Origin: Ligustrum vulgare
Taxonomy: Eukaryota; Streptophyta; Magnoliopsida; Lamiales; Oleaceae
Assembly: GCA_963555705.1 (NCBI GenBank)
Contig: OY743182.1
Span: 53,448,592-53,512,591, forward strand
DNA length: 64,000 nucleotides
Direction: 5' to 3'
The notes below the pieces were generated by a model. It ran no database searches. It had not been told where the DNA came from and saw only the letters and a program-made list of their open reading frames with translations. This document shows, piece after piece, positions 46,256 through 57,001 of the stretch. Each line of letters begins with the position of its first letter. The stretch's first letter is position 1. Both the position numbers and the translations under genes were made by a program.

Positions 46256-47074
46256 CCAGTTCAGTCAAGGGTAACTCACTTGGATTCAACTTGTTTCATT
46301 TCAACTCATCGAGATTTTCTAGCTAAAAACTATTAGTCAATTGCAGTTGCTTGTTTGGGGTTTTTCTAATTACTATGAGTTAATTTCTTCTCTATTTTCC
46401 AGTTTGTTGTTTATCAAATATTGATATTAATGGTTGCAATTTGATTAAACTAGTTTGTAAAACTTTGTCTCGTGAATTCTTAATCTCATTTCATACAAAG
46501 CCATTTACAGTTTCAGTGTGAGTTTGGATCGAAAAACAATTTACGAAATACTACAAAGGGGTATGGGTTTGCTCCATATGCAGTTAATTTCCACCATTTT
46601 CAGGGGTGTAGATACTGGTGTACACGTGCACAGTTGTGAGGAAAGCACCTTTTCGGGGTAAAGTGTAAGACTTTAGACTGTAAAGGCAACAACGAGGAAA
46701 AATTACCATAGCGTTCTTTACGGATTCTTGGAATTGAGGTTATCTTTTTGCGAAGGGAAGAGAGAGAAAGAGGAGAGTCCAAATTTTATATATATCAGAT
46801 TCTTTGAACTGAAGCAAAACCTACTTCATACACACCATACTCATTGTAGCCTTTCCTTGAAACAACACATGTAATCTTTAAGATTCAATCATTCATTCTT
46901 GGGGTTCAACTTTTGCTTTTTCTCGGGCTGCCGGTGATCCTTTCTCTTCTCCATTAAAATATTTTGATGGAAATCAATTTTATCAAGATGTTTATTTGTA
47001 TCAGTATTTGCATTTTCAATAGTTCCATTAGTGTCATGTTGATATTTATATATGTCAAATTGAGGAGTATGTTA
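46256..47074 (+). other. 3' flank of AHL gene
   Basis: Probably contains the 3' UTR (AT-rich from 46256; AATAAA-like signals are not obvious). No other gene is supported. It ends where the copia LTR begins at 47075. Confidence 0.4.
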
Positions 47075-47633
47075 TGTTAGAAAATTTATCATAAATAATT
47101 GTTTATCTATAATTCAAAATCATAATGTTGAATTATCAACATTCAAACAATTGAAGCGGAAGCGATCTTTAATCGGACATAGTTCACGATGATTCTGACG
47201 GTTAGGTCTTCCAAATTAACACGTAATCCTTATTTTCTCTCTAATGATGGAATGTCGAACAGAATGAAAAGTACGTGTGATTCATGGACCATAACTGTAT
47301 TTATATACTTAATTTCCTATTAACCTAATTTAGCCCATCGTGAAATTAGGAAAAATGGCCTAATCTCTACACAAAAAACTCATACATTAATTAGATGCAT
47401 AAAAGCTCAGTATACCAAATCCTTATTAGATCATTTTAAATGGGCTTAACCAAATTTGATAGTATTTGATTCAATACATAATAATTCACATATATGTCCA
47501 CATGATAGATTAAAATCTTACAATATCCCACTTGAACTATATGTGTAACCTTACAATTGTGTATCAATTATAACCTTATATGTACTTGGAATTTTGCTAT
47601 CATTGTTGAGTGCATCCCCCAAACAATTCGGTT
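47075..47633 (-). mobile_element. Copia LTR (probable 3' LTR), interrupted
   Basis: The edge TGTTAGAAAATTTATCATAA matches the LTR at 2699 and the start at 63916, with no primer-binding site outside it. It is therefore a 3' LTR or solo LTR on the minus strand. It fits as the 3' LTR of the minus-strand copia body at 48.97-52.86 kb. It continues beyond the gypsy solo LTR at 48304 (CATGAATCATATCAATATAG) to an uncertain end near 48600. Confidence 0.75.
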
Positions 47634-48303
47634 TGTTGAATCCGGATCCAAAGAAAGGTACAGTGATCCACCAGCAAGGGCCCAGTAGTGGCCCAACGGA
47701 CCTTGACCCACAACTAAGGCCTAAAATATCACCTTGGGACGAATGTCAAGGTGGTACGTCAAGCAAACCTCTTTGACCGACCTGGTTAAAGCCTAGCCGA
47801 TGTGCTTTATACTCAGCGGGGGCGCTTTATGGCGTTGACCAAAAGAGAGATGGAGTCAGTGATGGGACACTGCCTTTACCAAGACGTGACAGGCGCCCAT
47901 CCCCCGACGAAACGTAGCAATATTACGGTCAAAAAGCAAGGTTGTCACCTCCATGAGCTAGGGTGATGACAAGTGTAAAGTATGCCACGTGTCGTGATCC
48001 GAGACAAGAAGTTCCTCTATAAATGAAGCACGATTGTCTCCAAGTGGGGGGTTAGCATTTTCTCTCTTAACAAGATATATTTCTCTCACTCCCTTTTCTC
48101 TCTTTTACACATTTACCTCTCCCGCACCCAATATATATTCGCCTAAAATGAGTACTGACTTTGGCATCGGAGCGCAAACGGGAGCCACCTTGGCCCCCCT
48201 TTGCAAACTGATTGTTTGTCACAGTGCGTAGGAGATCCACGTGTTTAAGAGGGAGGAACTGAGACGTGTTGGTCCAAGGTCCAGCCGGATTTTGTGGTCA
48301 ACA
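47634..48303 (+). mobile_element. Gypsy-type solo LTR, 670 bp, with 5-bp duplication
   Basis: TGTTGAATCC...GTGGTCAACA with CGGTT on both sides (47629-47633, 48304-48308). It contains a TATA box (CTATAAATGAAGC, about 48015) and, before its end, ACTTTGGCATCGGAGCGC, a phrase typical of plant gypsy LTR 3' regions. No internal region remains. Confidence 0.9.
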
Positions 48304-48642
48304 CGGTTCATGAATCATATCAATATAGAATCAAAGCAGCTTTCGCTGCATTTATCGTAAATAAATCCATCAATGGTCATATATATCGATATAACTAAAT
48401 GACATGAATCAAGTATGGATGTGTAGTATGGAAATTACATGCAACGTGATCTTTAACATGCCTATTTCCAACTGGACCAATCTTAAACCATATTGAGATC
48501 ACTCTCAAACAAGTTCAAAGATAATAAACTCGAAACCTTACAGCTATAAATAATTTTAATTTTACACGAGATCCAAAAGGACAGTAAATGTATCTAATGT
48601 AAGAGCACCCAAAATACAAACTCCCACTAAAACCAAGTGTAT

Positions 48643-48806
48643 GTTTGGCCTCTATTTTTTGGACAAAATTGGGATTTTGAATAGTATTTTTGGAAGAATA
48701 TGTGGTTAAAAAATGTTTGAAAAATAAAAAATGGTACGTTTGACTAAGATAGATGGTTGAGATTGTGTGTTGAATGAATTTGGTTTTCAAAAAATGGAGG
48801 CCAAAT
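48643..48806. mobile_element. MITE, ~164 bp (copy related to 55307-55470)
   Basis: The ends TTTGGCCTCTATTTTTTG and, reversed, TTTGGCCTCCATTTTTTG are inverted repeats. The interior GATTTTGAATAGTATTTTTG is shared with 55307-55470. Confidence 0.7.
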
Positions 48807-48969
48807 ATCCTCAAGCACCACCCATATGAGAAGCGTGTTCATGAAAGACATTGGGTAATAATGTGGATTCACAATTATGAAGTATGTCCCAATATGCTCT
48901 TATTGACACATGTTCACTCTAAACTTTGTCCATCACAACTAGGAACTTATGTCAATGTATTTTGACTTA

Positions 48970-50937
48970 GTTGAACTCTTATTTTTATTGAATATAAAAC
49001 TGTTGAGTTAATGCCACAGTATAACTTTAGTGGTCTTTCGATATCGTACGGAATACGCAACACAGTAACAAAATTTCGTAACTATATTCCATGATCAGAC
49101 GCCTCAAAAATGCTACAAACTCTGCTGCCTTGGTGGAAGAAGCTATAAGCGTCTTTTCGGCACTCCTTTCGAAAATAGCTCCTCCAACTAGCAGATAGAT
49201 GCAGCCTGATGTGGATCTCTTGCTCTCTTGGCATCTAACAAAATCGGAATCATAATACTATATGATCTCCAACTGATATAATTTTTTGTATATGAACATG
49301 TAATCTTTTGTTTTCTTTAAATACCTTATAACCCTTTTGGATGCTTTCCAATGGTTCATCACAAGATCACTTAAATATCTCCTTAGCATCCCAACAATGT
49401 ACGTAATATCTGGATGCGTACAAACCAGAGTATACATTAGACTCCCTATAGTTTAACTATATGGGATCTTATGCATTTCCTTAACTTTAAAGTCACTTTT
49501 CGAGCATTAGTTGAGACTAAGGTTGCCCTCTTTAGTAACAAGGGTGTTCCCTGGTTTACTGTCTTACATGCCAAACATCTTACGTACTTTATCGATGTAG
49601 CCCTTTTGCAACAATCCAAGAATACCTCGAGAGCAATCTCAGTGTATCTAAATCCCTAATACAAAAGAGGCGTCACCAAGATCTTTCATCTCAAAATTAG
49701 TTGATAAAAATATCTTGGTTCCGTGCAACATGCCTATATCATTAGTGGCATGCAGTATATCATCAATATACGAAACCAGGAAAATAGTCTTACTCCTACT
49801 GAACTTGTGATACACAAAATCATCAACAACATTAATCTCAAAATCAAACGAGATAATTACTTGATGAAATTTGTATTACCCTTAACAGGAAGCTTTCTTG
49901 AGCTTGTAGATGGATTTTTTTTAATTTGCAAACTATATTCTTTGAGTCTCTTGATACAAGGTTTTCTGGTTGCACCATATAGATCATTTCATCAATGTCT
50001 CCATTGAGAAGCATCATCTTAATATCCATCTAATGTAACTCAATATCAAAATGTGCAACAAGTGTCATAACTATCCTGAAAGAGTCTTTCGATAAAACCG
50101 AAGAGAAAGTCTCTTTGAAGTCGATGCCTTCTTTTTTGTGTAAAGCCTTTAGATACAAGACGAACATTATATCTTTCCACATTACCTTTTGATTCCCTCC
50201 TAGTTTAAAAAATTCATTTAAAACCAATGGGATTCGCACATTTTGGTATGGGACAAGATCCCAAACTTTAGTATTTTGCGTAGAATTAAACTCCTCATTC
50301 ATAGCATCAGTCCACTTTTGAGAGTCAGAACCCTGCATGAGCTGATAGAAATTGATTGAATCATTTCAACCATTCCATTATTTCCTCATGTAAATCATCC
50401 AGAAAAGCATTTTTCTTTTCCCTCAAGGATCTCCTTAATGACATTAGTTCTTGAGGTTGTTGAGTCTGTACTTCTAGAATAATTACGTTATTTTGGATGG
50501 GAAGTTCTTCAACATTGTCTTGTTGATGTTCTGAATATGCTTCTTGCTCAATGATATGTATAAAAACTTGCACATTGTCAAAAGCAATAATAGGCATTGA
50601 AAGTGATCATTCATCAACTTCTTCCTCAAAGAAAATATCTTTAACCTTATTTCTCCCCCCAAACTTAACATCCTCAAAAATGTTGCAGTTCCTATTTCAA
50701 AATTGATTTAAATGTGGGATCATAAAATTTATAACCCCTCGATTGTTCAGAACAACCAATAAAGTAGTTGCTTACTGTTTTGAGAGTCCAATTTCCTTTC
50801 ATGTGGCCTATAAGGCCTAGCCTTAGTAGAACATCCCCAAATGTGGAAATACTTTAGACTGGACTTTTGCCTATTCAAAGCTCATAAGGTATTTTAGCAG
50901 CCGCTTTAATTGATACTCTGTACAATCTTAATTCAGA
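48970..50937 (-). pseudogene. Copia pol remnant: integrase end, RT, RNase H
   Basis: Minus-strand order from 50937 down: integrase C-terminus (SIKAAAKIPYEL, SLKYFHIWGCSTKARPYRPH), acidic linker (50680-50361), RT N-terminus at 50338 (MQGSDSQKWTDAMNEEFNST; KEGIDFKETFSSVLSKDSF; LNGDIDEMIYMVQPENLVS to about 49840), then RNase H remnants to about 49090 (VGMLRRYLS, YSDSDFARCQESKRSTSGCI). Several frameshifts and stops, and the RT core after about 49840 is damaged. Integrase core, protease and the zinc knuckle are missing where the LTR-like insert 50938-51977 lies. Confidence 0.88.
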
Positions 50938-51977
50938 TGTCTAGGTTTCTGGAAAAAGAAACAATCCTGACGCGATCCCAGTCGGGGAATCTCGTCGAAA
51001 ACGCGGAATAACGAAATTTAAAACCCTAGGAAAGATCTAAATCAGATCTGACACGAAAAATAACAAGAACACGAATAATTGAACAGAAATTAAAAGATAG
51101 ACTGACGATAGGACCTTGACCAAAGATTCACGACGCAAGAAATTGACGATGCGGAATCGAGATCCAAGGTTTTCAAAACACCACAAGGACTTGTCAATTT
51201 CCTTGATAAGATTCTAATCGGACACGTCACAAATATTCTCGCGAATATTTGATAAGTACAACGCCACAAATATTTCCACAATATTTGATAGGTCGGATTT
51301 GTTCTTGAAGAACACAAAAGGGACTCCTCAACCTTTCAATTGGAGAAAACTCTCTCAACTATATTAATCTCAAAATCAATCTTAACTAATGTTTACAATG
51401 ATGAAAAAGCGTATAAATAAGCAAAATAACCTAGCATCTAATTTACTCAAAATAGAATTCTAATTATACTAAAATTCTAAACTAGGAAAATAACCAAAAA
51501 CTAAAAAAAGGAATAAAATAATTAAAAATTCGAAAAATCTGGCCGCTACTCTTTTACGGCCGTGAATAATTCCTTTACGGCCGTAAAGGCCTTTCTGTTC
51601 AAAACTGTGTTTATTATTTACGGCCGTGACGAATTTCTTACGGCCGTGAAGTTTCCCTTTTTTGAATGTTACGGCCATAACTTCCAAGCTTACGGCCGTA
51701 AGCTTCGTTCTGCAGAATTTCTTCCTTTTTCTTCGACAATTGATTACGGCCGTGACAATAGCTCTTACGGTCGTGATTATATGATTTACGGCCGTGAATG
51801 ATTTCCCTTACGGCCGTAATGCCTTTTCTGCATAAACAATTTCGATTTCTCGGCTCGGCTTGATCCGTCCCTCTTCTCGGCTCGACCCCAACATGGAACT
51901 TGCTCCGTTTTGCATGTAGATCACTATCATATTGTTGATGGCTCGACTTCGCCCTTCGATGCCTGGTCTGGATCACA
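50938..51977 (+). mobile_element. LTR-like insertion (~1040 bp) in the copia body
   Basis: Starts TGTCTAGG and ends GGATCACA. The flanks TCAGA (50933-50937) and TCAAA (51978-51982) are an imperfect 5-bp duplication. A TATA-like TATAAATAAG lies at about 51413 on the plus strand. Left and right neighbours are gag 3' end and integrase C-terminus of the same copia body, so the gag-integrase gap was either deleted earlier or lost with this event. No coding content. The boundary call is tentative. Confidence 0.5.
51553..51822. repeat. Array of ACGGCCGT palindromes
   Basis: About eleven copies of TTACGGCCGT(G/A)A, mostly exact, at irregular 17-45-base spacing, with a few decayed versions (ACGGCCATAA, ACGGTCGTGA). 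Several are full TTACGGCCGTAA palindromes. Spacer sequence is unrelated between copies, so this is a repeated site rather than a tandem unit. Confidence 0.9.
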
Positions 51978-51984
51978 TCAAATC

Positions 51985-52860
51985 CTCAATGTCGTCTTTC
52001 TGTGGTTTCTTTTGTTTTAGACCATTAACTACTTTATGTTCTTTATTTGTTTTATTGCCCTTATCTTTAGAGGTGTTTTCCATGTGAACACTTTTAATTC
52101 TGTCCTACTTCAACTTTTCTTCCTCTTGTACACAAAATAAAATGAGCTCAATCAGAGTCCATTTCTCCCTTTGACAGTTACAACTGACCTTAAATTGACT
52201 GAATTGTGCAAGAAGCTTGCACACTATGAAATGAGCTCATTGAGAGTCAATTTCTCCATTTGACAGTTATAATTGACCTTAAATTGACTAAATTGTGCAT
52301 AAAGCGATATCAATACCAAATGCATGAGCAAGTCATAGGATAAGTCGAGTTTTAGTACCTTAAGTTTTGAAGAAGTATGAGACATCTGCATGATGTACTC
52401 CCTTATGTTCTCCTTACCTTAATACTTTAATGAAATCAAGCCGTGCAGAAGCGCACTTGCTTTAGCCTTATCGTTTTACACAAAACGTTTCTTAATATCG
52501 ACAAGAAATTTCTTAACATTATTTACCTCCTCGAATACTGTGCCCCTAAAGGTTTCCGAAATGTCGTGCCTAATGATCATTAGTCTTGTGCAATTTGAGC
52601 GATCCTACTTTTCAAAGTTCCTCCTTCGATCAAATGAATTTTCATTCGTTAAAGGAGCGGGTTTCTCAATCCTTAGTGCATGATCTAGATCCATGCAGCC
52701 AAGAATAAGATGAATGTTCTCTTTTCGATCCTTGAAGTTTGTCCTATGAACAAATGGATTAAATGCTAGCAGAGATATTAGTAGCAGAACAATTGAAACC
52801 AAGTAGAAAACACTTAAACAAAATAGCTTACATAAGTACCTTATTATGCAAATTACACTT
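51985..52860 (-). pseudogene. Copia gag remnant with internal duplication
   Basis: Minus strand: gag core (KYKGKE-type block near 52410, LDLSYDLLMHLVLISLYAQ near 52330, MEKLTLNEL near 52245), then a repeated segment (52230-52139 repeats 52310-52231), then MENTSKDKGNKTNKEHKVV up to the insert. A stop-free stretch is short; the gene is dead. The same gag type is at 1-480, and its leader repeats follow at 52952-53290. Confidence 0.82.
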
Positions 52861-52951
52861 TCAAATAATGGTAAGGTCCATCACAAGATACCTAGCATAA
52901 CATCAATATTTAGTCTTTGGACAGAAATATTGACTTCTAAGTGGTACTCTT

Positions 52952-53290
52952 GGTGTAGTGATCAAACACTGACAATATGACATGTCAATCAATAAGCCTT
53001 TTTTGGACTGATTTATTGATCACACGTTAAACCAAATAATTGTCACACATTTATCACCACAGGTGCATGTGAAATTCGAGCCAAATATTTACCTTCCTTT
53101 AGGCCGAACAATATCCGCATGAATAACACGCAAACACTTAATTTTCTCTTGGTGTAGTAATCAAACACTGACAATAAGACGTGTCAACCAATAAACATTT
53201 TATTCGACCAATTTATTGATCACACATTAAATTAAATAATTGTCACATGTTTATCATCACTACAGACGCATGTGAAATTCGAGTCAAACA
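52952..53290 (-). repeat. Copia leader duplication, second locus
   Basis: Two ~197-bp units, GTGATCAAACACTGACAATA at 52955 and GTAATCAAACACTGACAATA at about 53155, homologous to 640-1035. Confidence 0.75.
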
Positions 53291-53299
53291 TTGATCCTA

Positions 53300-54264
53300 C
53301 AATTGTTTTAATCCATTGTAGGATCAAGAAATTATAGAGAATTTTAATACATATTTTCTACCTCTATAATATTCTTGATCCTACCATTCGTTTTAATCCA
53401 TTGTTCGAGGTATTCGAAACTCTGCTCCTCTCCTCAAACTTTTAAAGAAGCACATTTGACATTTAATTTGATGTTTCTTGAATTGCTTGATTTAGTAATT
53501 TTCGTTGTGTTTTTACCTTTTCTTTTTTCTTTGTTTTGAGTTAAATTAAGAGTAATTTCAATTAGAACTTCCAGCCAGGGATTTTAACTTATTATTATAA
53601 TATTATTTTTATATATAATCTAGTTTGTTTTGTGGGAAATACATTAAAAGCTAATTTTAATGCAAATTCATAGTACGAGATAATCCTATGTATGAAGGGT
53701 AAGTACATTTATTTGATTCTAAATTTGATTAATTTCAATAGGTTAAGATTATTGAATAAATAAGGCCTGATTCTTTTTTCTTTTCTTTTCTTTTTATGAA
53801 AAATTAGTTTTTTATCAAAATCAAAGTCAATAATTAATCACAATCACATATTTCATAGATCCCACAATTTTTTAATCACATATCTTATCAACTTCTATTA
53901 AAATTTGCTAAAAATTTGATTTTAATCTGAATGTATGTATTTTATTAATCTTATTTGCATATCAAATCTATTCACGAGTAAATGTCAATTAAGAAATTCT
54001 CCGGTTATATTCATAATTAATTAGAATTACACATTTTCTACTTCATTATTAGGTGGCCGGCTTATCTTGAGCATAGAAGTGGTTGTTAGTTTATGCCAGT
54101 AAGAGTACATTTTTGTACTAAGCGAGATATTATGAATAAAAGTACAATTTAATCATAGCATTTCTAATGTTTGATAAAAATAGATTATTTCTATGGATCG
54201 CGTTGACCTTTCGAAATATATATCGCTCGACCAAGAATGCAAGCCCAACTCTATAGTGGAATGA
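53300..54264. other. No gene seen; short inverted GATCCTAC repeat
   Basis: AT-rich. TTTTAATCCATTG occurs twice (53307 and 53390), around GGATCAAGAA / TTCTTGATCC, a small inverted pair. No supported frame. Confidence 0.4.
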
Positions 54265-54272
54265 GCCGAGAT

Positions 54273-54790
54273 TAAGGATGATAATAATACCTATGTACTC
54301 AAAACTCGTTGAGTACCCGATACAAATAGGCGAAAATTATCATATCCAATGGGTTGTGGATAGGGTATGAGTATAGATTTAAAAATTCGACATGGGTATG
54401 GGTATTGTAGAAAAACTCATACCCAATCCATATACCCGTTAATTTTTTTTTTTTTCAAAAAATTATTGTATTTAAATTTTAACAGTATACAATTTTGAAC
54501 AAGTAGACTATTTGATATTTGCTTATTTTTGGACAATTGGAGTCTATTTATTTTTGGATAATGGATGTTATATTTTACTTCATTATCAATGCCAAAAAAA
54601 AATAAAAAAATATTAAAATTAAAATATGTAACGGGTTTTAAATGGATATAAAAATATACCCGCACCCTACCCGCACCCGATACGCAACTCTTAAGTGGGT
54701 ATATGGGTAGGGTATGAATATTATAAATCTCTAGTGGGTAAGGTATGAATTTTCTAAACCCGCCCCATACTCTACCAATTTCCATCTCTA
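54273..54790. mobile_element. hAT-type MITE, 518 bp
   Basis: The left end TAAGGATGATAATAAT and reversed right end TAGAGATGGAAATTGG are imperfect inverted repeats. The flanks GCCGAGAT (54265-54272) and GCAGAGAT (54791-54798) are a 7-of-8 duplication. Subterminal GGGTATGGGTA / TACCCGCACC phrases in both orientations are typical of this group. The 122-residue minus-strand frame through it is not a gene. Confidence 0.65.
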
Positions 54791-54799
54791 GCAGAGATT

Positions 54800-55306
54800 A
54801 ATAAAATATATCTCTGTTTGTCTACCGTGTTCTGAATTTGATATTTGGAGATTGAGTCTAGTGAGTTCGATCGGGTATCGTAAACGATTCCAAATGAAGA
54901 TGCTGACCAAATTATTATAAGAATAATGTCACTTAAAAATATCTCTTTAAAATTACTCATAGTCTAAATTTAGTTGTCTTCTTCTTAGATAAATTCTTAA
55001 ATAGGCATTGGCCACCACTGTCCAACTAATTATTCCAAATCTTCAGGAGATCTAGAGAAAGGTGTTGAATTTTAAAAAGCTATCAAAGTCTTGTTAGGGT
55101 TGTACCGTCACTTCGTAGGTAGTGATTTTCTTTCGAGCTTTTTACTAGATTTAAGTATTGTCCTAAGTTGTGTTTATAGAAATCCAAGTCGATCCCACTT
55201 TTTAGTGTTCAAAGAAAATAAATTTTGAATTATAAGTAAAGATGTTAGTGTAGAGATTTTGTTAGTGTTTGTTTCACGAGGATTGACTACCTACTATTTA
55301 GCTCAT
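54800..55306. other. No gene seen
   Basis: AT-rich, no supported frame or repeat. Confidence 0.4.
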
Positions 55307-55470
55307 GTTTGAACCCTATTATTTGAGAAATAATGTGATTTTGAATAGTATTTTTGTGAGAATGTATAATTAAAATTTATTTGAAAAGTCAAATATTGTG
55401 AGCTTGATTAAAATTGATGATTGAAATTGAGTGTATAAAAAACTTGGCTTTCAAATAATGGGGTCACTTA
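55307..55470. mobile_element. MITE copy related to 48643-48806
   Basis: Shares ATGTTTG(A/G)(A/C)C, GATTTTGAATAGTATTTTTG and the end (GG)CTTTCAAATAATGGGGTC with the 48.6-kb copy. Confidence 0.55.
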
Positions 55471-55479
55471 ACCACTTTA

Positions 55480-56500
55480 ATAAAAAACTAACCTTAATCA
55501 AGAAACAAATAAATTCGATAATTATGAGTTTGAGTTTGGGTCAATTCTAACTGTTAACTGAAATAAGCATTTAAAAATCGATGAAGTATAGTCATGAAAG
55601 GTTCTAGGATCCCAAAACCTAATTTTACACTGATTAGTTTATAAATCGATTTATTTATGATTTTGAGATAAAAAGTAGTTGTTGAAAATTAGATAAAAAA
55701 AGTGTATGGTTAAAAAATGATTTAAAAAATTGTGTGATTTATAAATTGATTTATAAATTTAAAAAAATGACATTTACCAAACGGTGGCTTAATTCTTAGC
55801 TACCCATAGACAATTCTTGTTTTTAGGTTAACAATCAATTATATTCCTTATGCATTAATTTTCTATCTTGAGATAAAATAAATCAATTTTTATCTATTAC
55901 ATTATTATATCATTATTAAGGATATGAATAGATTGTTGGAAATTACATGTTGATTCTTCCTTCTTTAACTTACAGGAACTTTTTGATGTTCAAAGTAAAA
56001 TAAGCAAACAAGAAAATAAATAACAACATGAAATTTTCGGATCACCAAAGTCTTTTACTATATATTAAATTATTACAAATATATGTAGACTTTCACTCAC
56101 CAACTCAATCCAACAGATCATAGAGAAAATATTAACAACGAGCTATTATCTATCACAAGTTTCTACCCCTTGAATTATCTCACATAGAGTTCCCAATAAA
56201 CTACAAAAAAAAAAAAAAAAAAAGTTCACAATTTTCTCTCTATTTGGTCACAATATGACATTCTTGATGTACAATTAATTAGCTCTTCAACACACATATA
56301 TATAGGTAAACATAACCCCAAAACGTGTAGAATTTGTGTCCAAGAATCTTTCCTTGTTGAAGTAGACTAATCGGAATAAGGAAAGAAATAAGGAAAGAAA
56401 ATTGCATCCAATTAAGTTCCAAAAAAATCGTCTTTTATTTCCTTTTAGTTTACTTCCACCTTTAACTTGATCTCTAAGTTAACCATTTTAACAAGAAAAC
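55480..56500. other. AT-rich gap with MITE-like piece 55640-55795
   Basis: 55640-55795 resembles 43262-43640 and ends TTACCAAACGGTGGC. The rest has a poly-A run (56205-56224) and no supported frame. Confidence 0.4.
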
Positions 56501-56825
56501 CAATTGTTCAAGTTATTTTTGGGTCAAAACCCAACAAGACTTAATCCAGGCAATCGCCTAAGTGCTCGTATGTTTAGCATAACTACCTATATAATTAAGC
56601 AATCGCCTAGGTTTATACCATCGAGTGATCTATTGGAATTAAATATGGAATTTTGGGACTTTTTCAAATTTTTCACTTTTTAATTATTTTCTTGTATTGT
56701 AATACTTACCTTAGGTGAGATATACGAGATTTGAAGTGATTATGTCGATCCTCACTTGTATACATGTATGGTTACTTATAATGAATCAATATAAAAAATT
56801 ATTCTTCAAATTGTGTTCTTTGACA

Positions 56826-56838
56826 TGGTATCAGAGTC
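56826..56838 (+). other. Primer-binding site of element III
   Basis: TGGTATCAGAGTC directly after the LTR end GACA, initiator tRNA-Met type. Confidence 0.8.
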
Positions 56839-57001
56839 ACTCGTTGATATAGAAATTGAAGCTTTGTTTTTGTTCACAATTAGTTTTTTCTGCTACCTTG
56901 TGTTTCAAGATTCTTCTTTGTTATCTTATTCGCTATGACAAAGAGTGATGATTCATTGATTCTTCAAAGATGATAATTCTACTATAATTGTTGGGCTCTA
57001 T

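Noticed and set aside
54417..54785. 122-residue minus-strand frame
   Set aside because: Runs through a hAT MITE and its repeats.
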